Assembly (NCBI RefSeq): GCF_000382245.1
Contig: NZ_KB907866.1
Coordinates: 124,001-188,000, forward strand
Source: Kushneria aurantia DSM 21353
Lineage (GTDB): Bacteria > Pseudomonadota > Gammaproteobacteria > Pseudomonadales > Halomonadaceae
Direction: 5' to 3'
Length of the DNA stretch: 64,000 nt
Shown here piece after piece: positions 49,501-56,894 of this stretch. The number at the start of each line of letters is the position of its first letter. Positions within the stretch are counted from its first letter, which is position 1. Below the pieces are notes generated by a model, which did not search any database, was not told the DNA's origin, and worked only from the letters and a program-made list of their open reading frames with translations. The position numbers and the translations under genes are program-made.

Positions 49501-49771
49501 GCATGCCATTTTGAGCCTTGGGAAGGCGCTTGGACTTGGCGTTATCGCCGAAGGCGTCGAGACCGAGCAGCAGTTCGAAATGCTGGCCTCCGATGAGTGC
49601 AAAGAGGTGCAGGGCTTTCTGCTTGCAAGGCCGATGCCGGCGCCTGATCTGGGGAAATTTCTCGATCGTTCCCCCATTGTCAGCGGCCGGCAGACATCTG
49701 ATGTCCGCCTGCTCTCCGGCAAAAGCGCCGGGCGCAGCCAAGGTGGGGCCTTGGAAATGAGTGGTAGCTGA
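46544..49771 (+). CDS. Five-PAS GGDEF-EAL protein, probable c-di-GMP phosphodiesterase
   Basis: A 1075-residue signalling protein starting at GTG with AAGGGA 7 bases upstream. A divergent N-terminal PAS (about 15-125) is followed by four similar PAS domains spaced 121-122 residues apart (about 137-247, 258-368, 380-490, 502-612), each ending in a variant of EVWLQATYNPIFDMNG. The GGDEF domain (about 625-785) has FGADEF at 701-706, an altered motif. The EAL domain has intact SVEALVRW (EAL 829-831), NISPVQF, ELEITES, AIDDFGTGHSSL and AEGVETE. Diguanylate cyclase activity is doubtful; c-di-GMP hydrolysis is likely. There is no membrane segment. Confidence 0.92.
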   Translation: MTSSRHDIYSVAPEQRALNTHFAVALFDADFGLIRANRRYLELFGDDIELLKGHDEAATFVLEAEKHAYHALRPALESGEACQFVSLRVLGNGHQAWIEADYMPLLENGELVNVAATYTDVTHIHNRAADDRGQISAINASQLVMHLSVDGSILEANSLFLEALGYREEQLIGLSHDVLVSREEAAGDDYHIFWQRLRDGEHCNAEFRRVGQQGNEVWLQASYNPIIDPAGRVSRIVQYATDITSEKLRQAEYQWQIAAINKSQAVIVFDMYGTILEVNDRFLKALGYERDEVVGQHHRIFVVPSYAHSIEYSQFWKLLRNGQYHAGQYQRLSKDGEPVWLQATYNPIFDMNGRAFKVVKYASIVTEERAQQTDHQGQIAAIHKSQAVVSFALDGTIIDANDNFLNLMGYRYAEVRGQHHMMFVDPADSLDSDYRLFWERLARGEHQVAEFKRLAKGGREVWLQATYNPIFDMNGRPFKVVKYATDITAEKRQQADYRSQIEAINRSQGVVELGLDGTILSVNDNFLATLCYQRQEVEGRHHSMLVMPGVEHTQEYADLWSTLRSGTFHSGMFRRQKRDGGEVWLQATYNPVLDFNGKPYKIIKFASDVSANVEMARAHHEASRLAQHDATTALPNRLKLAGFMTTALPHPSARLAVLYIDLDRFRAVNDALGYRTGDCVLGEVADRLRRSLEDDQMVARFGADEFVVAAPGLEEETIETLCRTLLARIGEPIQHQDGQINLTASIGIAISPADGTSPDDLLKNADIAMQRARRAGRATYSFFAEEMNARITSYRIRIDDIRRGIANQEFVLEYQPRFDTHDRRVLSVEALVRWLHPEKGLVGPGEFIDLAERSGLIIPLGEWILNTACRTIAAQPHDIGVSVNISPVQFRGGTLLDTVEKALARSGLAAERLELEITESVLLDNPDEIRPILQRIKSLGVRLAIDDFGTGHSSLSYLRSFPFDVIKIDRQFISDMVVQDGGRAIVHAILSLGKALGLGVIAEGVETEQQFEMLASDECKEVQGFLLARPMPAPDLGKFLDRSPIVSGRQTSDVRLLSGKSAGRSQGGALEMSGS

Positions 49772-49838
49772 TCCAAGCCGGCGAGGTAGCGCCGTGCACA
49801 ACAGACAAGCAAGTCGGATATGGGCTGCTGATATCAAT

Positions 49839-49864
49839 AAAAAACCGCCACACGAGGTGGCGGT
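49839..49864 (-). terminator. Minus-strand terminator with no assigned gene
   Basis: Read on the minus strand: ACCGCCAC, loop CTCGT, GTGGCGGT, then a T run to 49839. It points away from the tRNA-Gly region and has no annotated minus-strand gene immediately upstream; the nearest, the Prx5-Grx gene, has its own terminator at 50283-50309. Confidence 0.8.
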
Positions 49865-50025
49865 CAGCAAGGAACAGTAAGCCAGGACGATTCTTCAACG
49901 TCTGAAGAAGTGCATCCTGTCTACTCTGACCACGGTTTTTCCGTTTTGATCCATGGCTTGCCAATTTTTTTGTAAAAAAAGATAACGATTGGGCCCTCAT
50001 CGGTAAACGCAGCGCCACAAGGTAC

Positions 50026-50054
50026 TTGTCCAGCTGTGCACTGCTCATTACTAT
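50026..50054 (+). promoter_or_regulatory. Promoter of tRNA-Gly
   Basis: TTGTCC (50026-50031), 17 bases, TACTAT (50049-50054), followed by the GC-rich discriminator GGGCAGC. The tRNA begins 10 bases after the -10 element. Confidence 0.7.
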
Positions 50055-50063
50055 GGGCAGCAT

Positions 50064-50139
50064 GCGGGTATAACTCAGCTGGTAGAGTTCCAGCTTCCCA
50101 AGCTGGCTGTCGTGGGTTCGAGTCCCATTGCCCGCTCCA
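50064..50139 (+). tRNA. tRNA-Gly (CCC)
   Basis: A 76-base cloverleaf with encoded CCA. Acceptor GCGGGTA pairs with TGCCCGC (one T-G pair), anticodon stem CCAGC/GCTGG encloses TTCCCAA, anticodon CCC for GGG codons. T loop TTCGAGT is normal. Confidence 0.95.
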
Positions 50140-50282
50140 TCATTTCTTCCCGGTTTTTCAGCTTCCCTATCCACCCAAAGTTCTGTTCGTTGATCGCCGG
50201 GCTGGAAGCGCCGCGCGCATTGAGATCACTGCTGCACCCTCCTGGGGCATCGGATGATGCAGGGCCTGTCATATGTGGATAC

Positions 50283-50309
50283 AAAAACGGCCACCCGAGG
50301 GTGGCCGTT
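50283..50309 (-). terminator. Intrinsic terminator of the Prx5-Grx gene
   Basis: On the minus strand, an 11-bp stem AACGGCCACCC / GGGTGGCCGTT with a very short loop, then a T-rich end. It lies about 24 bases beyond the stop codon at 50333. Confidence 0.88.
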
Positions 50310-50332
50310 GCCGCGAATATCTCACCTGGCGA

Positions 50333-51079
50333 TCAGGCGGAAGCCTTCTCGAAATGCTCGGCCAGTTCGTCGGCACCGCCAATGTGCTGGCCGTCAATCC
50401 ACACCTGCGGGGTAGTGGCACGACCGGTCATGGCACGCAGCGAGCGGCTGGTGACGTCGCGATTGCCGATGGAGATGTCTTCGTAGGCGATGTGGTGATC
50501 TGCCAGTGTCTGCTTGGCACGAGCGCAGTGCGGGCAGCCCGGCTTGGTGATCACCGTGGCAAAGCTGGGTCGGCTGGCCTGCGGATTGAGGTAGTCGAGC
50601 ATGGTATCGGCGTCGGAGACCTCGAAGGGGTCGCCCGGTTTTTCCGGCTCAATGAACATCTTTTCGACCTTGCCATCGCGTACCAGCATGGAATAGCGCC
50701 AGCTGCGCTTGCCGAAGCCCAGATCGGACTTGTCGACCAGCATGCCCATTCCTTCGGTGAAGGAACCATTGCCATCGGCCAGCAGGCTGAGGTTTTCCGC
50801 TTCCTGATGCTCACCCCAGGCTTCCATCACGAAGGCATCATTGACCGACAGGCAGACGATCTCGTCGACGCCGTTGGCAAAAAGCTGTTCGGCCAGCTCG
50901 TTGTAGCGCGGCAGATGAGTAGACGAACAGGTCGGCGTGTAGGCGCCCGGCAGGGAAAACACCGCGACGGTACGGCCGGAAAAGATGTCCTTGGTTTCGA
51001 CATCGATCAGTTCGCCGCCGCGACGCTGCTTGAGCGATACATTGGGGACGAATTCGCCTTCACGATTCTGCAGTGCCAT
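50333..51079 (-). CDS. Peroxiredoxin 5-glutaredoxin hybrid
   Basis: A 248-residue fusion. Residues 1-165 are a Prx5-type peroxiredoxin with the peroxidatic Cys in PGAYTPTCSSTHLP; residues about 170-248 are a glutaredoxin with KPGCPHCARAK (Cys-Pro-His-Cys) and TTPQVWIDGQHIGG. This architecture, known from Haemophilus-type hybrid Prx5, reduces hydrogen peroxide and organic peroxides with glutathione. GGAG precedes the ATG by 8 bases. A palindrome upstream may mediate control. Confidence 0.94.
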   Translation of the reverse strand: MALQNREGEFVPNVSLKQRRGGELIDVETKDIFSGRTVAVFSLPGAYTPTCSSTHLPRYNELAEQLFANGVDEIVCLSVNDAFVMEAWGEHQEAENLSLLADGNGSFTEGMGMLVDKSDLGFGKRSWRYSMLVRDGKVEKMFIEPEKPGDPFEVSDADTMLDYLNPQASRPSFATVITKPGCPHCARAKQTLADHHIAYEDISIGNRDVTSRSLRAMTGRATTPQVWIDGQHIGGADELAEHFEKASA

Positions 51080-51108
51080 GGAAGTGCTCCGTAACGCTTA
51101 GAGGTTAT

Positions 51109-51129
51109 ATGGCAACCCGTGGTTACCAT
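51109..51129 (-). promoter_or_regulatory. Palindrome upstream of the Prx5-Grx gene
   Basis: ATGGCAACC-CGT-GGTTACCAT, two 9-base arms matched at eight positions, ends 29 bases before the start codon. It could be an operator or a leader hairpin. It does not fit the spaced ATAG pattern of OxyR well. Confidence 0.4.
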
Positions 51130-51283
51130 CGACTATGGGACCAAAGGATAATGGCGCAGGGGCGGCGGTGGGAAATTGCTTTTGGGCAAAGGTATTAATA
51201 ATTTTCGTTAATCGTGGGCGTATAACAAAATTCATTATGACCGTTAAGGTGCTTCTGCTCCCGCGGCAGGACCTCACGGGCGA

Positions 51284-51769
51284 TCAGGGCGTGTAGCGAT
51301 AGTGGATGCGCTCCTGCTTGCGTGGCCCTTCGATCGACCAGATCAGATCGAATCCTGTGCCGTCGATATGCAGCGCGCCACTGTACAGGTCCCGCACGCA
51401 GAGGTGTGGTGCCAGGCTCTCGAAGCGATCTTCGGCCATCGGCGCCATGTCGAACAGGAAGACGGCCCGGGTGGCGCCGAAACGCTCATGGTAGAGCGAC
51501 AGCCGGCGCTCGGCGATGTCGAAGCGGTAGACGTTGCGAAAGGGCATCTCGCGGCCGCTGGCGTGCTGGAATGTTCCCTGTTCGTGAAAGCGAACCGAGG
51601 TGCCGTCATCCTTGATCTGTACCTCGCCGTAACCACGGCCCGCCCAGTCGGTGCTGGAGCGGGCTCCCGGCGTGGCGCTGAAGGTCAGGGCGCGGGTTGC
51701 GGCCAGGCGCTGACGCAGGCGTATAATGGCGGTTAACTCAAATATTTTTTCAGGTTGACTGCTTGTCAT
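51284..51769 (-). CDS. DUF6314 family protein
   Basis: A 161-residue protein matching the DUF6314 pattern: a beta-rich body with GYGEVQI, FRNVYRFDI, LSLYHERFG and the closing PHLCVRDLYSGAL and SIEGPRKQERIHYRY. This fold resembles a lipocalin-like barrel; function is unknown. The ATG at 51769 overlaps the start codon of the divergent EamA gene by two bases and has only a poor ribosome site, so the real start may be a downstream non-ATG codon; the conserved region begins near residue 18. Confidence 0.75.
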   Translation of the reverse strand: MTSSQPEKIFELTAIIRLRQRLAATRALTFSATPGARSSTDWAGRGYGEVQIKDDGTSVRFHEQGTFQHASGREMPFRNVYRFDIAERRLSLYHERFGATRAVFLFDMAPMAEDRFESLAPHLCVRDLYSGALHIDGTGFDLIWSIEGPRKQERIHYRYTP

Positions 51770-52646
51770 GGCCTATCTACTTGGCGTCACGCTTTTGTGG
51801 TCCTTCTCCTTCAGCCTGATCGGCGTCTATCTCGCCGGTCAGGTGGACAGCTATTTTGCAGCAATGACGCGCGTTGCGCTTGCCTGCGCGGTGTTTTTGC
51901 CCTTTCTGCGTCCGGCGCGCGTGCCGCCGCAGCTGGCGGCCGGACTGACGGCGATCGGCGCGGTGCAGCTGGGGCTGATGTATGTCTGCTACTACCAGTC
52001 CTTCGTGCTGATCAGCGTACCGGAAATTCTGCTTTTCACCATTTTTACGCCGATCTATATCGCTCTGCTCGACGATATGCTGGCGCGGCGTTTTTCGCCT
52101 TTTCCGCTCGCCATGGCACTGCTGGCGGTCGTCGGGGCGGCGATGATCCGCTACCAGACGCCGGATGGCAATTTCTGGAGCGGCTTTTTCATGGTGCAGG
52201 GCGCCAATCTCTGCTTTGCGCTGGGACAGGTGGCCTACCGCCACCTGATGCGCTGCGATGCGTCGGTGTCGGCACTCAACGCCTTCGGCTGGTTCTATAT
52301 CGGCGCGCTGCTGGTCGTTGTACCCGCCTGGTGGTGGCTGGGCGATCCGTCGCGACCGGCGACCACGCCGCTGCAGTGGGGCGTACTGCTGTGGCTGGGA
52401 GTCGTGGCCTCCGGGATCGGTTATTTTCTCTGGAACCAGGGGGCGCGCCGTGTCAGCGCCGCTACCCTGGCAGTCATGAACAATCTGCTGATTCCCGCCG
52501 GTCTGCTCGTCAATCTGACCCTGTGGAATCGCGACGCCGAGCTCGATCGGCTGGCGCTCGGGGGAAGCGTCATGCTGCTGGCGCTGCTGCTCAGTGAGTG
52601 GCGCCGCCGCCGGCCGCTGCGCCCGACAGTCGGCCGCACTTGCTGA
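51768..52646 (+). CDS. EamA/DMT family exporter
   Basis: A 292-residue drug/metabolite transporter with ten helices in two EamA repeats (about 1-135 and 148-285). MAYLLGVTLLWSFSFSLIG and the FTPIYIALLDDMLARR segment are typical. The substrate is unknown; relatives export amino acids or metabolites. A TATAAT (about 51722-51727) lies inside the 5' end of the divergent DUF6314 gene and may be its -10. Confidence 0.9.
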   Translation: MAYLLGVTLLWSFSFSLIGVYLAGQVDSYFAAMTRVALACAVFLPFLRPARVPPQLAAGLTAIGAVQLGLMYVCYYQSFVLISVPEILLFTIFTPIYIALLDDMLARRFSPFPLAMALLAVVGAAMIRYQTPDGNFWSGFFMVQGANLCFALGQVAYRHLMRCDASVSALNAFGWFYIGALLVVVPAWWWLGDPSRPATTPLQWGVLLWLGVVASGIGYFLWNQGARRVSAATLAVMNNLLIPAGLLVNLTLWNRDAELDRLALGGSVMLLALLLSEWRRRRPLRPTVGRTC

Positions 52647-52713
52647 GTGGCGGTTTGCCCGGCCTCTGCTGGCACCGCATAATGCCGCCTGATCGAGTAC
52701 TCCGGATGATGTC

Positions 52714-53598
52714 ATGACGCAATTCACCTCAGTGGGGCTGGTAGGGCGACCCGGTAGTGACAAGGTGATCGAGACCCTGACGCGGCTGATTGCCCATCTC
52801 GAGCGGCGCGGTTTGAGGGTCAACCTCGAAAGGGAGACCGCCTGCGAGTGTCTGGGGGCGACTCGCAGCGGGCTGACGCTGGAGGAGATCGGCCGCAGCT
52901 GCGATCTGGCTATCGTGGTCGGCGGCGACGGCAGCCTGCTGGGTGCCGGCCGTGAACTGTGCCGTTTCAATACCCCGGTGCTGGGGGTCAATCGCGGTCG
53001 GCTGGGCTTTCTCACCGATATCTCGCCCGACGAGGTAGAGAGCCGGGTTGACGAGGTATTGGGCGGTGACTTCGAGCGTGAAGAGCGCTTTCTGCTCGAT
53101 ATGGAGGTCGAGCGCGACGGCGTGATTGTGGGCGCCAGTGCCAGCCTCAACGATGTGGTACTGCACCCGGCGGCGGCGGTGCGGATGATCGAGTTTCGTC
53201 TGTCGATCAATCACGACTTCGTCTATCGTCAGCGCTCCGACGGCCTGATCGTCGCGACACCGACCGGCTCCACCGCCTACTCGCTCTCCGGCGGCGGGCC
53301 GATTCTGCACCCGCGGTTGGAGGCCATGGTGCTGGTGCCGATGTTTCCTCATACGCTCTCCAGTCGACCCATCGTGGTCGACGCCGCCAGCCGCATCTGC
53401 ATCGAGGTGATCGACAGCCACGGCGCCGAGCTGCACGTCAGCTGCGACGGTCAGATGCGCGTGGTCGTCGAGCCTGGTGACGTACTGCATATCCGCCGCA
53501 AGGCGGAGCGGCTTCAACTGATCCATCCCCCTGGTTACAGCTACTTCGAGGCCTGTCGCTCCAAACTGGGGTGGAGCAGTGCGCCTGCGGAGCAGTGA
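52714..53598 (+). CDS. nadK: NAD kinase
   Basis: A 294-residue ATP-NAD kinase that makes NADP. The GGDGS motif is at residues 70-74 (VVGGDGSLLGAGR), followed by GVNRGRLGFLTD, LNDVVLHP and the GSTAYSLSGGGPI motif. The length equals that of E. coli NadK (292). The next gene starts within its stop codon (TGATG). Confidence 0.96.
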   Translation: MTQFTSVGLVGRPGSDKVIETLTRLIAHLERRGLRVNLERETACECLGATRSGLTLEEIGRSCDLAIVVGGDGSLLGAGRELCRFNTPVLGVNRGRLGFLTDISPDEVESRVDEVLGGDFEREERFLLDMEVERDGVIVGASASLNDVVLHPAAAVRMIEFRLSINHDFVYRQRSDGLIVATPTGSTAYSLSGGGPILHPRLEAMVLVPMFPHTLSSRPIVVDAASRICIEVIDSHGAELHVSCDGQMRVVVEPGDVLHIRRKAERLQLIHPPGYSYFEACRSKLGWSSAPAEQ

Positions 53599-54551
53599 TG
53601 ATGGCGGATGACGGTGGCGTCGATCTGATCGGCGATATCCACGGTTGCGCCACGCTGTTGACGCGACTGCTGGAGAAGATGGGCTACCGTCTTCACGGCG
53701 GCGTATGGCGCCATCCCGATCGGCAAGTGATCTTTGTCGGCGATCTGATTGATCGCGGTCCCGAAGTGCGTCAGACGCTCGACATCGTCTATCGCATGGT
53801 GGCGGAGGGCGAGGCGCAGATCGTACTGGGCAATCACGAGGTGCGTGCCCTGCGTGAGTGCCTGCCGAGCGAGCAGGGCGGCAGGCCGCGTTCACCCGGC
53901 CCGGGTGGCGAACGTGTCCTGCGTGCCACGCTTGAACAGTTTGAAGGCGCGCCCGGGCTCTGGAGCCACTATCTGGAGTGGTTCGCTCGGCTGCCACTGT
54001 GCCTCGAGTTCGAACACTTCCGGGTTGCTCATGCGCTGTGGGACGAGAAGCTGCTGCGGCCTTTTCTGGCGTGTCGTCCGGATGGATGTATTGACCGCCC
54101 ATGGCTGGCCGCCGCCATCCCCGGCAGTCACGAACAGCACTTGCTGGACAGTACCACTCGCGGTGTCGGCCTGCGCCTGCCGCGCGGCTGGCAGGTGCAG
54201 GCCCGTGACGGTGCCGTACGACACAGTTTTCGCGCCGGTTTCTGGTATGCCACGCCACGCACCCTGGGCGAGGTGCTGTTTCAGCCCGACCCGCTTCCCG
54301 CCGCACTGGCGGCACAGCCCCTCGGTGACGAAGCGTGTGACCGCCTGGTCTACTACGCCCCGCAACAGCGGCCGCTGTTCGTTGGCCACTACTGGTGCCG
54401 TGGCGTGCCGGCACTGCCGGCGCCCAACATTGCCTGCCTGGATTACAGCGCCGTCAGGGGAGGGCGGCTGGTGGCCTACCGTTTTGACGGCGAACAGGTT
54501 CTCGATGCCGGCCGCCTGTGCTGGATAGACGCCGACAGGACGCTGCGATAG
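53598..54551 (+). CDS. PPP-family metallophosphoesterase (ApaH/PrpA-like)
   Basis: A 317-residue protein with the PPP phosphatase motifs in order: LIGDIHGC, VGDLIDRGP and VLGNHE, then conserved histidines in RVAHALWDE and VGHYWCRG. Calcineurin-like enzymes of this group dephosphorylate proteins or nucleotides (diadenosine tetraphosphate for ApaH). The sequence is longer than ApaH and PrpA and the substrate is unclear. The ATG at 53598 overlaps the nadK stop; 53601 is an alternative with slightly better spacing from GGAG. Confidence 0.88.
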   Translation: MMADDGGVDLIGDIHGCATLLTRLLEKMGYRLHGGVWRHPDRQVIFVGDLIDRGPEVRQTLDIVYRMVAEGEAQIVLGNHEVRALRECLPSEQGGRPRSPGPGGERVLRATLEQFEGAPGLWSHYLEWFARLPLCLEFEHFRVAHALWDEKLLRPFLACRPDGCIDRPWLAAAIPGSHEQHLLDSTTRGVGLRLPRGWQVQARDGAVRHSFRAGFWYATPRTLGEVLFQPDPLPAALAAQPLGDEACDRLVYYAPQQRPLFVGHYWCRGVPALPAPNIACLDYSAVRGGRLVAYRFDGEQVLDAGRLCWIDADRTLR

Positions 54552-54651
54552 GCAGGCCGTGGAAAAAATCACAAATTTTTCGCAACGGCGTGGAACTTCC
54601 TCGCGCTGTGGCCGTCAGAGTAAGTGTTCCCTTGAATGATCCCTTGCTCTT

Positions 54652-54686
54652 GTCCGGTTGGCCCTGTCCACCGGACTTCTTTTTTT
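54652..54686 (+). terminator. Intrinsic terminator after the phosphatase gene
   Basis: Stem GTCCGGT(T)GG / CCACCGGAC with one bulged T, then TTCTTTTTTT. It closes the nadK-phosphatase operon about 100 bases past its stop. Confidence 0.85.
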
Positions 54687-54813
54687 GTGCGATTCCGGGT
54701 CACAATACTGCCCCGGGCCTGCCGATGTCGGCTACCCTGTTGAGCACTTTTCCGGCGCGTGCCGGAACCGTCATTCACACTGGCTGACAGCCTCCGTTGC
54801 CATGGGAGCCGGT

Positions 54814-55671
54814 ATGCCGCAGGCGCTACGTTTTTCCGCCGACACCGACCTCGACGCGCTGCGGCGCGCACTCTGGGCCCATCGTATCGGTCATCATTTC
54901 GAGTATCGCGACGGCGATCAGATTCTATGGTTGATCGACGATGCCCAACTGGAGGCCGCCCACCGGCTGGTAGCGCGGTGGCAGCGCGGCGAGTCGCTGG
55001 CGCTGGAAAGCGACGCAAAGGGCGTGGCGCGCAGCGGTTCGGTGGGCGGGGCGCTGGCCGCGGCCCCCGTGACGGCCGCGCTGGTTGCGCTCTGCGTGGC
55101 GGTCTACGGTCTGCAGCTGCTTTCCGATCTCGGCACCCTGTCATGGCTGGCGATCGTACCCTTCAGCCTCCAGGGCGAGCAGCTCTACGCCGGCACCCTG
55201 GCCGAGGCGCTGCGCCACGGTCAGATCTGGCGCCTTTTCTCTCCCGCCTTTTTGCACTTCAGCCCCATGCATCTGATTTTCAACCTGCTATGGCTGTGGT
55301 TTTTTGGCCGACAGGTCGAGGTGCTTCAGGGGCGCATGCGGCTGCTGGCGCTGCTGTTGATCGCCATGGTGGTCTCCAATCTGGCACAGTACGCCACCGG
55401 TACCGTACTGTTCGGCGGTATGTCGGGCGTGGTCTATGCGCTGGTGGGTTTCGTCTGGCTCTACGCTCGGCTGGTGCCCGACAGCGGTTTCAGCTTTCCG
55501 CAGATGCTGGTGATCTTCATGATCGGCTGGCTGGTGCTGTGCATGACACCGCTGGCCGATTGGATCGGCTTTGGCAATATCGCCAATGAAGCGCACCTCG
55601 GCGGTCTGCTGCTGGGGCTGATTGCCGGTGCGCTGGCGTCACGCCGCCCGGTGCGCCGGGGTTCGATATAA
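54814..55671 (+). CDS. Rhomboid family intramembrane serine protease (GlpG-like)
   Basis: A 285-residue membrane protease. A cytoplasmic N-domain (about 1-75; FEYRDGDQILWLID) precedes six helices. The catalytic serine is in GGMSGVVYALVG and the histidine in NEAHLGGLLLGL; the WRLFSPAFLHFSPMHLIFNL segment holds the conserved WR and HxxxN motifs. It cleaves membrane proteins within the lipid bilayer. GGGAG favours the ATG at 54814 over 54802. Confidence 0.92.
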   Translation: MPQALRFSADTDLDALRRALWAHRIGHHFEYRDGDQILWLIDDAQLEAAHRLVARWQRGESLALESDAKGVARSGSVGGALAAAPVTAALVALCVAVYGLQLLSDLGTLSWLAIVPFSLQGEQLYAGTLAEALRHGQIWRLFSPAFLHFSPMHLIFNLLWLWFFGRQVEVLQGRMRLLALLLIAMVVSNLAQYATGTVLFGGMSGVVYALVGFVWLYARLVPDSGFSFPQMLVIFMIGWLVLCMTPLADWIGFGNIANEAHLGGLLLGLIAGALASRRPVRRGSI

Positions 55672-55720
55672 ACGCCTGCCGAATCCACTCAAGCGGAATT
55701 CACTCAAGGGAGAGGCTGCC

Positions 55721-55987
55721 ATGAGCGATATGACCTTCGAGCGCATGATCAATCAGATGAGCCCGCAGATGTATGAAGCGCTCAAGCGCGGCATCGAGCT
55801 GGGAAAATGGCCCGACGGCCGGACCCTGACGGCAGAGCAGCGCGAACTCTGTCTGGAGGCGGTCATCCGTTTCGAGGTCGAGCATGACGTACCGGTCGAG
55901 GCGCGCATCGGCCATATTGATCGCCACGGCTGCGGCAGTGACCGTAACGGTGAAGCTACCGGCGACACCATTCGCTGGCTCAACTGA
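55721..55987 (+). CDS. DUF1315 (YeaC) family protein
   Basis: An 88-residue protein with the family pattern INQMSPQMYEALKRGIELGKWPDG followed by LTAEQRELCLEAVIRFE; the run here is quoted in two parts, residues 10-20 and 21-33. Function is unknown. AAGGGAGAGG lies before the ATG at 55721. The stop is directly followed by the DUF2797 start, a common pairing in gammaproteobacteria. Confidence 0.9.
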   Translation: MSDMTFERMINQMSPQMYEALKRGIELGKWPDGRTLTAEQRELCLEAVIRFEVEHDVPVEARIGHIDRHGCGSDRNGEATGDTIRWLN

Positions 55988-56887
55988 GTGGTGTCTTCTT
56001 CCAACGCTGCCCATGAAGCGCAGCTGGAGGGTGTGCTGACGCCGATGGCGGTCGAGGCCGACGAGAGCGGTCGGGCGCACTATCGGCTGCAGCTCGGCGG
56101 GCAGACGCTGCCGCTCAATCACTGGTTGGGCGCCACCCTCTCTCTGTCTGCGACAGGCGATATTCAGTGTCTCAACTGCGGCACTGCCACTCTCGAAAGT
56201 TTTGGCCGTGGCTACTGCCGGCGCTGTTTTTTCAGCCTCGCCCGCTGCGATTTCTGTATGGTCAGCCCGGAGCGCTGCCACTATTTCGAAGGGACCTGCC
56301 GTGAGCCGCAGTGGGGTGAGCGCTTCTGCTTCTCGCCCCATCTGGTTTATCTCGCCAATGCTTCGGCGCCCAAGGTCGGGATCACCCGCGCCGGCAATCT
56401 GCCGGGGCGCTGGTTGAACCAGGGTGCCAGCCAGGGGCTGGCGATTCTCGAAGTGGCCAGCCGTCGCCAGGCGGGCTTTGTCGAGGCGCTGTTTCGCGAG
56501 CAGATCAGTGATCGCACCAGTTGGCAGCGCATGCTCAAGGGGCCGCCGGCGCCGGTTGATCTCGTCGCCCTGCGTGAGTGTCTTTTCGAGCGCCTTGCTG
56601 CAGGTCTCGAAGCGCTTCACCAGCACTTCGGCGCCGGTAGCGTCACGCCCTGTGCCGGGGCGCGGCCTTTTGCCTTCGAATATCCGGCGCTGGCCTGGCC
56701 CGAGCGGGTGCGTGCCCGCAATCTTGACCGCGAGGCCTCGATCGAGGGGCGGTTGATGGCCATCAAGGGGCAGTATCTGCTGCTGGACAGCGGCGTAATC
56801 AACCTGCGCAAGTACGCCGGCTACGGCATTCGTTTACGGCTGGCGAGCGGCGCCGAGGCGGCGCCCGGCCAGCGGGCGCTGCTGTAG
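55988..56887 (+). CDS. DUF2797 family protein
   Basis: A 299-residue protein beginning with adjacent GTG codons (55988 or 55991), directly after the DUF1315 stop, so translation is probably coupled. A cysteine-rich zinc-finger-like region (CLNCGTATL, YCRRCFFSLARCDFC, then CHYFEGTC) at about residues 56-105 is followed by a GIY-YIG-like region (HLVYLANASAPKVGITRAG). The layout hints at nucleic-acid or metal binding; function is unknown. It converges with the ATP-grasp gene 7 bases away. Confidence 0.88.
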   Translation: MVSSSNAAHEAQLEGVLTPMAVEADESGRAHYRLQLGGQTLPLNHWLGATLSLSATGDIQCLNCGTATLESFGRGYCRRCFFSLARCDFCMVSPERCHYFEGTCREPQWGERFCFSPHLVYLANASAPKVGITRAGNLPGRWLNQGASQGLAILEVASRRQAGFVEALFREQISDRTSWQRMLKGPPAPVDLVALRECLFERLAAGLEALHQHFGAGSVTPCAGARPFAFEYPALAWPERVRARNLDREASIEGRLMAIKGQYLLLDSGVINLRKYAGYGIRLRLASGAEAAPGQRALL

Positions 56888-56894
56888 CGGCGGC

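Noticed and set aside
49680-50174. Minus-strand ORF of 164 codons containing NGTRTHDSQLGKLELYQLSYTR
   Set aside because: The recognisable part is the antisense translation of tRNA-Gly; the rest overlaps the end of the PAS-GGDEF-EAL gene.
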